A DNA stretch of 37,799 nucleotides, taken from Candidatus Aphodenecus pullistercoris. GTDB lineage: Bacteria > Spirochaetota > Spirochaetia > Sphaerochaetales > Sphaerochaetaceae. Numbering within the stretch: position 1 is the first letter of the stretch; the number at the start of each line of letters is the position of its first letter. Positions 1-7,788 of this stretch are shown here, one piece after another. Under the pieces are notes generated by a model. It did no database searches. It was not told the DNA's origin and saw only the letters and a program-made list of their open reading frames with translations. A program made the translations under genes and the position numbers. The DNA lies in contig JADIMU010000045.1 of NCBI GenBank assembly GCA_017694495.1, forward strand, positions 1-37,799. Direction: 5' to 3'.

Positions 1-15
1 GCCAGCTTTTTGAAA

Positions 16-52
16 AGCCCTGTTCGGCAGGGCTGGATTGGTGTGCCCTGCC
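16..52. repeat. Overlapping inverted repeats (two alternative hairpins)
   Basis: AGCCCTG (16-22) pairs with CAGGGCT (28-34) around a 5-nt loop. The partly overlapping GGCAGGGC (26-33) pairs with GCCCTGCC (45-52), so the two stems are mutually exclusive. Read on the minus strand, the first stem is followed by a short TTTT run, as in a weak intrinsic terminator, but no minus-strand gene ends here. It may be the 3' end of a gene to the left of the window. The rest of 1-183 shows no coding region that I can support. Confidence 0.35.
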
Positions 53-118
53 GGTTCGACTGGAATTTTGCCCTCCACATGCGACTTTCAACTTTTTCAA
101 TTTCCCTGTTGACAGCTC

Positions 119-137
119 CGGACAAATAAAACGTCCG
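119..137. promoter_or_regulatory. Possible operator: CGGAC-N9-GTCCG dyad upstream of tetR
   Basis: CGGAC at 119-123 and GTCCG at 133-137 form a 5-bp dyad with 9-nt spacing, about 45 bp upstream of the tetR -35 box. The site is also flanked by a direct repeat, CCCTGTTGA at 104-112 and 142-150. TetR-family proteins bind dyads of this general size near their own promoter, but the assignment is inference only. Confidence 0.25.
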
Positions 138-183
138 CATCCCCTGTTGATTGTTTATGACCTACTCTAACGGCAGGCCGTTT

Positions 184-212
184 TTGACTCCTTCCTCACC
201 TATTGCTATCTT
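184..212 (+). promoter_or_regulatory. Promoter of the TetR gene, TTGACT-17-TATCTT
   Basis: TTGACT (184-189) and TATCTT (207-212) are separated by 17 nt and resemble a sigma70-type promoter. The -10 is preceded by TGC, giving an extended -10. Transcription would start near 219, leaving about 14 nt before the ATG at 233, enough for the AGGAG Shine-Dalgarno site at 222-226. The same nonamer TGCTATCTT occurs in the ABC-operon promoter at 3515-3523. Confidence 0.6.
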
Positions 213-232
213 CGGAAAGGCAGGAGAACACA

Positions 233-778
233 ATGTCTGGAAAACTGACGGATGAAAGCATCAGAAAGACCTTCATGGAGCTGCTGGAGCAGAAGAGCTT
301 CTCGAAGATCACGGTGAAGGACATCAGCGAGCGCGTGGGCATCAACCGGCAGACCTTCTACTACCACTACAGGGACATCGTCGACCTGGCAAGCTCGATC
401 ATCATCGACATGTGCAAGGACTGTTTCAGGCCTGAGAACGACCTTTCGACCTGTCTGATGGAGATATACGATGTCATGATGAGGGAGAAGCCCATCGTCC
501 TCAACATTGTGCGCAGCAAGAACTACGACAGTCTTCGCCTCCGCCTTGAGCCCGACATCAAGCGGATCATGGACGGACTTGTGGACCGTATTCCCGGCAC
601 TGCCATGATTCCCCGCCAGAAGAGGGACTTCGTCGTCAGCTACTATGCGGTGGCGATCTCCAGCCTCGTCCTCCGCTGGATCCAGGAAGGCATGGATGTG
701 GACAGGACATTCTTCCACCAGCTCAGCCTGATCATCCAGACCAACCTGGAGAACACCATCTCAATCCTGCGCGGCTGA
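233..778 (+). CDS. TetR/AcrR-family transcriptional regulator
   Basis: A 181-residue TetR-type DNA-binding protein. The N-terminal helix-turn-helix runs over about residues 5-50, with the characteristic stretch ITVKDISERVGINRQTFYYH. The C-terminal ligand or dimerisation half is helical and resembles the DhaS-like subgroup (TetR_C_8 type). The frame opens at a TTG at 203, but I choose the ATG at 233 because it has AGGAG at 222-226 and a good promoter just upstream. It lies 110 bp before a co-oriented radical SAM gene, its most likely target, and the gap contains two CGACACAG repeats. The effector is unknown. Confidence 0.85.
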   Translation: MSGKLTDESIRKTFMELLEQKSFSKITVKDISERVGINRQTFYYHYRDIVDLASSIIIDMCKDCFRPENDLSTCLMEIYDVMMREKPIVLNIVRSKNYDSLRLRLEPDIKRIMDGLVDRIPGTAMIPRQKRDFVVSYYAVAISSLVLRWIQEGMDVDRTFFHQLSLIIQTNLENTISILRG

Positions 779-783
779 AAACT

Positions 784-820
784 CGACACAGGGAACGTTC
801 TGTCCAAAAAGCCGACACAG
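784..820 (+). repeat. Direct repeat CGACACAG x2 between tetR and the radical SAM gene
   Basis: CGACACAG occurs at 784-791 and 813-820, a 29-bp period of nearly three helical turns. The palindrome GAACGTTC (793-800) lies between the copies. This is the expected place for a regulator to act on the downstream radical SAM gene. A role as TetR operator is inference. Confidence 0.35.
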
Positions 821-888
821 TCCACAAACTGGCCATTTCCCCGCGAGTGTCACAATACTATGTTTTGCCACAGGAGAAATTCATCACT

Positions 889-2232
889 ATGGCAAACGTA
901 AAGGAAAAGGCCCTCGACATGTCGCTCGACCTGGCGATGGGCTATCTGGAGAAGGATCCGGAAGAGAACCTCCCGCGCCTCATGGCGATGGCACGCCGCC
1001 TGATGCCGGGCCAGGAGTACAAGGCGAAGCTTGACCAGTTCGACCGCGTCATAAGCGACAAGGACGACAACATGCACAAGCTGCTCGTCTCCCTCTTCAC
1101 CGACATCGACAGCGAAGTCAGGAAGACCTGCGTCAGGAACTTCATCCTCAATGCCTTCTACAAATGGTCAAAAAGCCGCAGCGCGAACGAGGAGCGCTAT
1201 GGCTGCTCGATTCCATGGACCATCCTGATTGACCCGACGAGCGCATGCAACCTCAAGTGCACAGGATGCTGGGCGGCAGAGTACGGCAACAGGCTCAACC
1301 TGAGCGGGGAGACGCTCGATGGCCTGATCAGCCAGGCTGAGGCGCTGGACATGCACTTCTTCCTCTACTCGGGTGGCGAGCCTCTGGTGAGGAAGGATCT
1401 GATCATCGAGATGTGCTCACGCCATCCCGACTCGGTCTTCAGCTGCTTCACCAATGGCACCCTGATCGACGAGGACTTCGCCCGCGAGATGCTGAGAGTG
1501 AAGAACTTCGTGCCTGCGATCAGCGTCGAAGGCTTCGGCGAGGCCACCGACTCGAGGCGTGGAAACGGGACCTTCGACAAGGTCGTAGAGGCGACCAGGA
1601 TACTCAGGGAGAACCGCCTGCCCTTCGGCTTCTCGACATGCTACACGAGCGCGAACTGCTCCGTCATCGGCAGCGAGGAGTACTTCGACTGGATGATTGC
1701 CCAGGGTGCCAAGTTCTGCTGGCTCTTCACCTACATGCCAGTCGGACAGGGAGCGCCCACCGACCTCATGGTGAGCGCCCAACAGCGGGAGTGGATGTAC
1801 CACAAGGTGCGCGAGTACAGGAAGACTAAGCCGATCTGGACGATGGACTTCTGGAACGACGGAGAATACGTCAAGGGCTGTGTGGCGGGAGGAAGGTACT
1901 ACCTCCACATCAACGCCAATGGAGACGCTGAGCCATGCGCCTTCATCCACTACTCATGTGGGAACATCAAGGACATGAGCCTGGTCGAAGTGCTCCAGTC
2001 GCCCCTCTTCAAGGCCTATCAGGAAGCTCAGCCCTTCAATGGGAACCACCTCAGGCCCTGTCCCCTGCTGGACAACCCTGACGCGCTGGAGCGCATGGTC
2101 GTCCAGTCCCATGCCCACTCGACCGACCTGGCGGCGCCCGAGGATGTCCACAGTCTGTGCGGCAAGTGCCGGCAGAAGGCAGCCTCCTGGGCTGAGACCG
2201 CCGACAGGCTCTGGGCCGAGAAGCACGCTTGA
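889..2232 (+). CDS. Radical SAM / SPASM-domain protein
   Basis: A 447-residue radical SAM enzyme. Cys120, Cys124 and Cys127, in the motif CNLKCTGCW, are the CxxxCxxC ligands of the SAM-cleaving 4Fe-4S cluster. The segment SGGEPL follows as the SAM-binding GGE motif. The C-terminal half has further cysteines (GCVAGG, EPCAF, PCPLL, LCGKC) typical of a SPASM-type auxiliary cluster domain. A helical N-terminal region of about 100 residues precedes the barrel. A GTG at 847 is in frame, but the ATG at 889 has AGGAG at 872-876 and is preferred. Such enzymes modify peptides or small molecules. No precursor peptide is visible nearby, so the substrate is unknown. Pairing with a TetR gene suggests inducible expression. 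Confidence 0.85.
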   Translation: MANVKEKALDMSLDLAMGYLEKDPEENLPRLMAMARRLMPGQEYKAKLDQFDRVISDKDDNMHKLLVSLFTDIDSEVRKTCVRNFILNAFYKWSKSRSANEERYGCSIPWTILIDPTSACNLKCTGCWAAEYGNRLNLSGETLDGLISQAEALDMHFFLYSGGEPLVRKDLIIEMCSRHPDSVFSCFTNGTLIDEDFAREMLRVKNFVPAISVEGFGEATDSRRGNGTFDKVVEATRILRENRLPFGFSTCYTSANCSVIGSEEYFDWMIAQGAKFCWLFTYMPVGQGAPTDLMVSAQQREWMYHKVREYRKTKPIWTMDFWNDGEYVKGCVAGGRYYLHINANGDAEPCAFIHYSCGNIKDMSLVEVLQSPLFKAYQEAQPFNGNHLRPCPLLDNPDALERMVVQSHAHSTDLAAPEDVHSLCGKCRQKAASWAETADRLWAEKHA

Positions 2233-2363
2233 GAATATTTGGAAGGGTGGATGCGGGGTCGACCTTTTGAAGATCATCAAGGCTTTCCCATCAAAAAGCT
2301 GCTCCTCGGTCCACTCCGCCCACCCTTCCTCCTTCAATCAGAGGATGGCTGACGCAAGGGCAC

Positions 2364-2391
2364 AAAAAAGGGGGACGGCAGTGCCGTCCCC
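2364..2391 (-). terminator. Intrinsic terminator after the nucleotidyltransferase gene
   Basis: GGGGACGGC (2371-2379) pairs with GCCGTCCCC (2383-2391) around a 3-nt loop. Read on the minus strand the stem is followed by six T residues (complement of 2364-2369). It lies 22 bp beyond the stop codon of the minus-strand gene. It may also block transcription arriving from the radical SAM gene on the other strand. Confidence 0.85.
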
Positions 2392-2413
2392 GCTTTCGTC
2401 ACCACAGAGGTGC

Positions 2414-3325
2414 TCACTTCTCCCAGAGCTTCTCGGGATAGTAGTGCGTGGCGATCTTGTTCCTCAGCTCGTCCATGACAAGCTGCTTGTCCTCCGGATA
2501 GGTCATGCCGAACCACCTCTCCTGGCTGGTGAGGACCTTGATCGTGCCCTCTCCGTCCTGGACCATCTTGCCTGCGGCATTGGGCAGGAGGCACTCGGCC
2601 TTGGGGCTCGTGATGTTGTCCTTGATGAAGGACTCCCAGTAGGGGACGAATGAATCGAAGGCCTTGGGCGTGAAGCCGAAGAAGTTCATCGAGACGACCT
2701 CCTTGCCGGTGAGCGTCTCATCGCCCCTGTCCATATGGGAGACGATGCCGCCGTCGGCGGTGTACTCGATCTTCGTGTTCTCCTCCATCGACTCGAGATA
2801 GCCGTCCTTGACCTTGCACACGCCACGGGAGACGCTGCCGGACCTGCTCATCGTGTTCTCGAGGACGTAGCCGACCATGGCGTGGGCCGTGCTGTCGTTG
2901 TCGAGGGTCGAGAGGTAGGCTCCCAGATCCTGGTAGGCCGTGCGTCCATAATAGTCGTCGGCGTTGATCACTGTGAAGGGCGTCTTCACGGCATCCTTGG
3001 CGCACAGAAGGGCGTGGATCGTGCCCCAGGGCTTCTTCCTGTCCGTAGCCATCTTCAGCTGCTCGCTGGTCAGCAGAGAGTCGAGTGACTGGAAGACGTA
3101 GTCGGCGTCCATGTTCCTGGCGATGCGGTCGAAGAGGCGCTCCCTGAAGTCCTTCTCGATGTCCTTGCGGATGATGAAGACCACGCGGCCATAGCCGGAG
3201 TGGGCGGCATCGTAGACGCCGAAGTCGAGAAGGGTCTCATTGTGCATGCCTACAGCATCGATCTGCTTGACTCCGCCGTAGCGGCTTCCCATACCTGCGG
3301 CAAGCACCAGAAGTGTCGGTTTCAT
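2414..3325 (-). CDS. Nucleotidyltransferase family protein (sugar-phosphate NTP transferase fold)
   Basis: A 303-residue protein starting with the nucleotide-binding signature LVLAAGMGSRYGGVKQID (residues 5-22), the GxGxRxxxxK loop of the NTP_transferase family that activates sugar phosphates with NTP. INADDYYG near residue 120 fits the metal-binding Asp region. No hexapeptide-repeat acyltransferase tail is present. The ATG at 3325 has an AGGAGG Shine-Dalgarno site (3337-3342). A longer frame to 3439 runs into the non-coding promoter region. The gene is monocistronic with its own terminator. The sugar cannot be named from sequence; family members include glucose-1-phosphate and mannose-1-phosphate nucleotidyltransferases. 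Confidence 0.8.
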   Translation of the reverse strand: MKPTLLVLAAGMGSRYGGVKQIDAVGMHNETLLDFGVYDAAHSGYGRVVFIIRKDIEKDFRERLFDRIARNMDADYVFQSLDSLLTSEQLKMATDRKKPWGTIHALLCAKDAVKTPFTVINADDYYGRTAYQDLGAYLSTLDNDSTAHAMVGYVLENTMSRSGSVSRGVCKVKDGYLESMEENTKIEYTADGGIVSHMDRGDETLTGKEVVSMNFFGFTPKAFDSFVPYWESFIKDNITSPKAECLLPNAAGKMVQDGEGTIKVLTSQERWFGMTYPEDKQLVMDELRNKIATHYYPEKLWEK

Positions 3326-3428
3326 AAAAAATATGCCTCCTGATAGTTTTCTGTCTCTGTCCAATTCTATCCCCAATCGGGCCAAAATGATAGTCAAAAA
3401 CACGTGAACTTTGGGCAAAAATGGAAGA

Positions 3429-3500
3429 TGACGCACCAAAAGTTTACGTCAAGTTTCAACACGTCAGACATCTTCTTTTCCTTAAAAGAATTGATTGACG
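3429..3500. repeat. Cluster of TGACG/CGTCA motifs in the divergent intergenic region
   Basis: TGACG occurs at 3429-3433 and 3496-3500, and CGTCA at 3447-3451 and 3462-3466, so four copies fall in 72 bp. The last copy lies inside the -35 box of the ABC operon. The 206-bp gap between the nucleotidyltransferase and the ABC permease contains no gene. This cluster is the only structure I see there apart from the promoter. It could be a regulator site for either unit. Confidence 0.3.
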
Positions 3501-3523
3501 AAAAACCACCAATCTGCTATCTT
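3495..3523 (+). promoter_or_regulatory. Promoter of the ABC sugar operon, TTGACG-17-TATCTT
   Basis: TTGACG (3495-3500) and TATCTT (3518-3523) have a 17-nt spacer. TGC at 3515-3517 makes an extended -10. Only 8 nt separate the -10 from the ATG at 3532 and no Shine-Dalgarno site fits between, so the transcript probably begins at or next to the start codon. Confidence 0.6.
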
Positions 3524-3531
3524 CCACGGCC

Positions 3532-4392
3532 ATGAGGATGAAGAGACTGAAGCCATACGCCTACCTGGCGCCCGCCCTCCTGACGGCCCTGGTCTTCGTC
3601 TACCTTCCCTTCCTGAGGAACATCGTCGAGAGCCTCTTCCTGGTGCGCATCGACCGCTCCCTCTCCTCCTTTGTGGGACTGGACAACTACCGGCGCGTCC
3701 TGGCCGATCCCATCTTCTGGCAGAGCCTTGGCAACACGCTGCTCTTCATGGTCCTCTTCGTCCCATTGAACCTCGCGCTCATCCTCGCCGCAGTCCTGCT
3801 GACTGAGAGGGAGGGACGGGCGAACAAGGTCTACGAAGTCATCTTCATGCTCCCCATGGCCATGGGCATGAGCAGCATGGCCCTGATCTTCAAATACATG
3901 TTCCGCCCATCGGTCGGAATCGTGAACCGCATCATCGGGGTGGACATCCCCTGGACGAACGATGCCCTGGCGGCCATGTTCTCCGTCGTCTTCCTCGGCA
4001 TCGCCCTCGATTTCGGCCTCGATTACCTCCTGCTGCTCTCCGCGCTGAGGAACATCGACAAGGCGCCCATCGAGGCGGCCCGCCTCGACGGCGCAAGCGA
4101 ATGGCAGCTCTTCTGGCGCATCAAGGCACCCCTGCTGGGCCCCACACTCTTCTTCGTCCTCTTCATCTCGATGAAGGACGCTTTGCTGATCTGCGCGCCC
4201 ATCATGGTCATGACGGAGGGCGGCCCCTTCCGCTCGACCCAGACCATCGTATACCAGTACTACATCGAGGCCTTCCGCAACTCGAACTGGTCGGCGGCAG
4301 CGGCGGTCAGCACACTCGTCTTCGTCATGGCGGCTGTCATCACAATCCTCTCGATGCGCTTCGAGGCCAGGAGGCTCCACTATGAGAACTAG
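3532..4392 (+). CDS. Carbohydrate ABC transporter permease (MalF/UgpA type)
   Basis: A 286-residue inner-membrane permease of the binding-protein-dependent type, with about six hydrophobic spans. The conserved EAA loop that contacts the ATPase is visible as EAARLDGASEWQLFWRIKAPLLGP (about residues 182-205). It forms a heterodimer with the next gene and imports a sugar or glycerol-phosphate type substrate delivered by the binding protein at 5218. The ATG at 3532 lacks a Shine-Dalgarno site and appears leaderless; an ATG at 3538 is possible. It overlaps the next permease by 11 nt, so translation is probably coupled. No ATPase gene is in the operon. Confidence 0.9.
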   Translation: MRMKRLKPYAYLAPALLTALVFVYLPFLRNIVESLFLVRIDRSLSSFVGLDNYRRVLADPIFWQSLGNTLLFMVLFVPLNLALILAAVLLTEREGRANKVYEVIFMLPMAMGMSSMALIFKYMFRPSVGIVNRIIGVDIPWTNDALAAMFSVVFLGIALDFGLDYLLLLSALRNIDKAPIEAARLDGASEWQLFWRIKAPLLGPTLFFVLFISMKDALLICAPIMVMTEGGPFRSTQTIVYQYYIEAFRNSNWSAAAAVSTLVFVMAAVITILSMRFEARRLHYEN

Positions 4393-5203
4393 GATGTGGA
4401 CCACTGTGCGCCTGGCCCTGGTGACGGCCCTGGCCCTCCTCGTCCTCTTCCCCTTCATCTACGCGCTCCTCGCCTCCTTCTTCAGCGCAGGCGACTTCGC
4501 GACCTCGCCGGCACGCATCCTTCCCTCGTCCTGGTCCTTCAGGAACTACCAGAGGGCACTGTCGAACCGCCACTTCCCGACCTACATGCTCAACTCCCTC
4601 GTCACGGGTGTGATGTCGGCCCTCGGCAGGATGGTCATAGCCATGCTCGCCTCCTACGCGCTGGCCTACTTCCGCTTCGCAGGACGCAAGCTCATCTTCG
4701 CCATCCTGGCGCTGACGCTCTTCATCCCAGGCGACCTGCTGCTGAGCGGAAACTATCTGACGATACAGAAGCTGGGCCTGCTGGACAGCTGGCTGGGCAT
4801 CATATCGACAAGCCTCGTGCCCGCAAGCCAGATCCTGATGCTCCGCCAGTTCTTCCTCTCCATCCCAGCCTCAATCCGTGACAGCGCCGCGATGGACGGC
4901 GCAAGCGACCGGCGCTACATCATCTCCATCCTCATCCCGATCTCGAGGGCCGTCATCTCGACCCTCCTGCTGCAGAGCTTCGTTGCGATGTTCAACAGCT
5001 ACCTGTGGCCGCTGCTCGTCACGAACCGCACCGACATGAGGACGGTGCAGATCGGCATCACGATGCTGGGCTACGCCGAGAGCCTCGACTACGGCCCGAT
5101 CTTCGCCGCGATCGTGATCGTCCTCATACCTTTCCTGGCAGTCTTCATCCTGATGCACCGGAGGATCATGGCTTCGCTGCGCCAGGGCTATATGTTCATG
5201 TGA
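4382..5203 (+). CDS. Carbohydrate ABC transporter permease (MalG/UgpE type)
   Basis: A 273-residue partner permease with six hydrophobic spans. The EAA-like loop reads DSAAMDGASDRRYIISILIPISR (about residues 167-189), where the usual EAA glutamate position is Ser. The start ATG overlaps the preceding stop region and has AGGAGG at 4369-4374, seven nt upstream. It acts as the second half of the membrane channel. Substrate assignment rests on the binding protein and is limited to carbohydrate-like compounds. Confidence 0.9.
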   Translation: MRTRMWTTVRLALVTALALLVLFPFIYALLASFFSAGDFATSPARILPSSWSFRNYQRALSNRHFPTYMLNSLVTGVMSALGRMVIAMLASYALAYFRFAGRKLIFAILALTLFIPGDLLLSGNYLTIQKLGLLDSWLGIISTSLVPASQILMLRQFFLSIPASIRDSAAMDGASDRRYIISILIPISRAVISTLLLQSFVAMFNSYLWPLLVTNRTDMRTVQIGITMLGYAESLDYGPIFAAIVIVLIPFLAVFILMHRRIMASLRQGYMFM

Positions 5204-5217
5204 ACAAGGAGGTCCAT

Positions 5218-6546
5218 ATGAGAAAGCTCATCTTCACAGTCCTCTTCCTCATTCCCGCAATGCTCTTCGCCAACGGCGCACGCGAGGATGATGGACGAGT
5301 CCACATCACCTGGTGGCACAGCAACAGCGGCGTCATCGGAGAGGCTTCCGACCAGCTGGTCGAGGACTTCAACGAAGGCATCGGCGCCCAGGAGGGCATC
5401 GTCGTCGAGGCCATCTACCAGGGCAGCGCGAACGATACGCTGACAAAGCTGCGTACCGTCGCCCAGGGCGACGACGTCAGCCAGCTGCCCGACCTGGTCC
5501 AGCTCGACGCGACCGGTGTCGTCGACATGGCCGGCAACCGCCACCTGTACTACATGGAGGACCTGGCCGCGGACCAGGGAGATGACCTCTCCTTCGCCTT
5601 GGACCATGCCCTCGAGAGCATGCGCTACCAGGGCAAGGTCATTGGGCTGCCCTTCAACGCCTCGACCCTCCTCTTCTACTACAACAAGACGCTCTTCGAC
5701 TCCCTTGGCCTCGAGCCGCCGAGGACGCTGGACGATCTGACCGCCATGGCGCCCTCCCTGATCCAGCGCGACAGCTCAGGCAATGTGACGCGCTATGCGA
5801 TCGCAAGCGTTCCGACGACCTATGAGCTGTGCTCCTTCATCGGCATGCAGCACGGTCTGAGCTACATCACGGACATGGCAAACGGCCATGAGGGTACGCC
5901 GACGAGGACGGTCTTCGAGGAAGAGGGCACTCTCAAAGCCTTCCTCGTCAAGTGGCAGGAACTCTACGCGACGGGCGGCCTCAACAACCTGACAAGCGGA
6001 GTCAGCGCCGAGTTCGCCGCAGGAAGGACGGCCTCCATGCTTGCAAGCACGAGCAACCTGACCAGCGTCCTCGAAGCCATAGACGGCCGCTTCGAGCTTG
6101 GAGTGGCCTCCGTCCCGATGGTCGACGAGGAGGCCACCGGAGGCGTCAACCTCTCGGGAGGAGCCCTCTTCACCTTCCACAAGGACGCCCAGACGGAGAG
6201 GGCAGTGTGGATCTTCACAAAGTATCTGACCAGCGCCGAGGCACAGCTCCAGTGGCACATCGCGACAGGCTACCTGCCCGTCAACAAGGCCACCTACGAG
6301 ATGGAGGAATACCAGGCCCATTGCGAGGCGAATCCCCTCTTCGCCGTGGCGAGCAGTCAGCTGCTGGCCTCCAATCCAATGGTCACAGGACTCTGGATCC
6401 CCAACGCCTACCAGGTATACTACTCCTTCCAGTCGAACATCAGGGCGATGCTCGAGGAAGGTGGGGATGTCGACGCGACGGTTGAGCGCATGGCGCATGA
6501 GATCGATGGCTACCTTGACGACTTCCACAGACAGAACGGCGACTAG
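5218..6546 (+). CDS. Extracellular solute-binding protein, family 1 (carbohydrate)
   Basis: A 442-residue binding protein of the sugar / glycerol-3-phosphate (UgpB-like) family. Residues 1-19 form a signal peptide ending at an AxA-like site (MLFANGA). There is no lipobox cysteine, so the mature protein should be soluble in the periplasm. ITWWHSNSGVIGEASDQLVEDF just after the signal is the typical start of family-1 binding proteins. The ATG at 5218 has AAGGAGGT at 5207-5214, only a few nt after the permease stop. An in-frame extension to 5005 lies inside the permease gene and is not real. It captures the substrate and delivers it to the two permeases. Confidence 0.9.
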   Translation: MRKLIFTVLFLIPAMLFANGAREDDGRVHITWWHSNSGVIGEASDQLVEDFNEGIGAQEGIVVEAIYQGSANDTLTKLRTVAQGDDVSQLPDLVQLDATGVVDMAGNRHLYYMEDLAADQGDDLSFALDHALESMRYQGKVIGLPFNASTLLFYYNKTLFDSLGLEPPRTLDDLTAMAPSLIQRDSSGNVTRYAIASVPTTYELCSFIGMQHGLSYITDMANGHEGTPTRTVFEEEGTLKAFLVKWQELYATGGLNNLTSGVSAEFAAGRTASMLASTSNLTSVLEAIDGRFELGVASVPMVDEEATGGVNLSGGALFTFHKDAQTERAVWIFTKYLTSAEAQLQWHIATGYLPVNKATYEMEEYQAHCEANPLFAVASSQLLASNPMVTGLWIPNAYQVYYSFQSNIRAMLEEGGDVDATVERMAHEIDGYLDDFHRQNGD

Positions 6547-7345
6547 CACCAACCTGATCTCCTTCCTGCCTGACGGCTCGAAGCGGACGATGCTTGAGGT
6601 CATCCCCCTGCTTGCCCGCTACGGCTACAGGAGGCTGGATCTGAACTTCTGCGAGATGATGAACCCATCCTCCAGAATCGACGGACACTACATCGCCCGC
6701 CTGAAGGAATTGCGTGAGGCCCATGGGCTGGACTATGTCCAGTCCCATGTGCCCTACCCGAGGGACCATCTGGCGCTGGATGAGGATGGCCGGGAACGCT
6801 TCGACAGTCTAATCGCAAGGGCCATCACATACTCTGTCGAACTGGGCATTCCCGCAATCGTCATCCATCCGATCAAAGCCTCAGTGGAGGAGAACGTCGC
6901 CTACCTGTCACGCTTTCTGCCGTTGCTGGAGGGCTCAGCCTCCATCCTGGCTGTCGAGAACATGGAAGGAGCGGACGAGATTTCGACGGCCGATGAGCTT
7001 TGCGCCATCGTCGACGCCTTGCCGCAAGGCCATATCGGAGCCTGCCTCGACACGGGCCATGCCCACATGCGTGGCCTTGATCTCAGGGAGCAGATCGGAA
7101 AGCTGTCCCACCGTCTCGTCGCGACCCACATCGCAGACAACCATGGCACAAGCGACGAGCACAACCTGCCCTTCTTCGGCACGATTGACTGGCCTGAGGT
7201 CGTGAAGGCCCTCCACGAGGTCGGCTACAAGGGTTGGCTGACATATGAGTGCATGTTCTTCACCCGCCATCTGCCACGCGAGCTGGAAGCGGACGTGGTC
7301 GCACTCTCCCTGAAGATCGGATCCTACCTCAGTCATCTCTCCTGA
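6506..7345 (+). CDS. Sugar phosphate isomerase/epimerase family protein (xylose isomerase-like TIM barrel)
   Basis: A protein of about 279 residues of the AP-endonuclease-2 / xylose-isomerase-like barrel family. Metal-site motifs are visible in order: VIHPI, AVENMEG, CLDTGHAH, HIADNHG and LTYECMF. The family usually begins just before the STNL motif. I therefore take the ATG at 6506, which overlaps the binding-protein gene by 41 nt; an ATG at 6467 with better Shine-Dalgarno spacing is possible. As the last gene of the transporter operon it probably acts on the imported sugar or a derivative. The 3' end overlaps the merR gene on the other strand by 17 nt. Confidence 0.8.
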   Translation: MATLTTSTDRTATSTNLISFLPDGSKRTMLEVIPLLARYGYRRLDLNFCEMMNPSSRIDGHYIARLKELREAHGLDYVQSHVPYPRDHLALDEDGRERFDSLIARAITYSVELGIPAIVIHPIKASVEENVAYLSRFLPLLEGSASILAVENMEGADEISTADELCAIVDALPQGHIGACLDTGHAHMRGLDLREQIGKLSHRLVATHIADNHGTSDEHNLPFFGTIDWPEVVKALHEVGYKGWLTYECMFFTRHLPRELEADVVALSLKIGSYLSHLS

Positions 7346-7781
7346 AGGAGCAGTTGGACTTGAAGCCGCACTCGGCGCACAGGCGGCCGGGACAGTCCTT
7401 GAAACTGCCGTCCGCCTTCTCAAGCTGGGCTATGTGCCATTCGAGCTCGCCCATCTCGCGCTCGATCGCATCGCGGCGGCGCCGGGCACCATCAAGCTTC
7501 TTCTGATAGCTTTCCAGGAGGACGGCCCTGCGCTTCTCCCCACTGCTGTCGTCGCCACCGAGGACGATGATGCGCCGGATCTCGTCCAGCGAGAAGGAGA
7601 GCGCCTTGAGCTCCATGATGCGCCGTATGTAGACCAGGTCGCTGTCGGAATAGATCCTCTGGCCGCCCCGGGTCTTCTCCTTGGTCTTCAGCAGGCCCAG
7701 CCCATCGTAGTATCTGATGGTCCTCGCCGTGAGGCCTGTCAGCTTGCAAAGCTCTCCGATACGGTATCTTTTCGCATCCAT
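7329..7781 (-). CDS. MerR-family transcriptional regulator with four-Cys C-terminus
   Basis: A 150-residue MerR-type regulator. Residues 6-75 are the winged helix, with the signature RIGELCKLTGLTARTIRYYD. A long dimerisation helix follows (about 85-125). The C-terminus carries Cys130, Cys135, Cys138 and Cys144, spaced C-x4-C-x2-C-x5-C, which could bind a metal or Fe-S cluster or sense redox state. I choose the ATG at 7781 by homology. It has no Shine-Dalgarno site, and a TAAGAT box lies 7 nt upstream, so a leaderless mRNA is likely. It is divergent from radC and convergent with the isomerase gene. Target genes are unknown; the effector class is inference. Confidence 0.85.
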   Translation of the reverse strand: MDAKRYRIGELCKLTGLTARTIRYYDGLGLLKTKEKTRGGQRIYSDSDLVYIRRIMELKALSFSLDEIRRIIVLGGDDSSGEKRRAVLLESYQKKLDGARRRRDAIEREMGELEWHIAQLEKADGSFKDCPGRLCAECGFKSNCSFRRDD

Positions 7782-7788
7782 GGAGGGA

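Noticed and set aside
3517-4458. Long minus-strand ORF opposite the first ABC permease
   Set aside because: It mirrors a convincing permease gene; its translation is rich in Asp, Glu, His and Arg without domain signals, as expected from antisense reading of high-GC codons.
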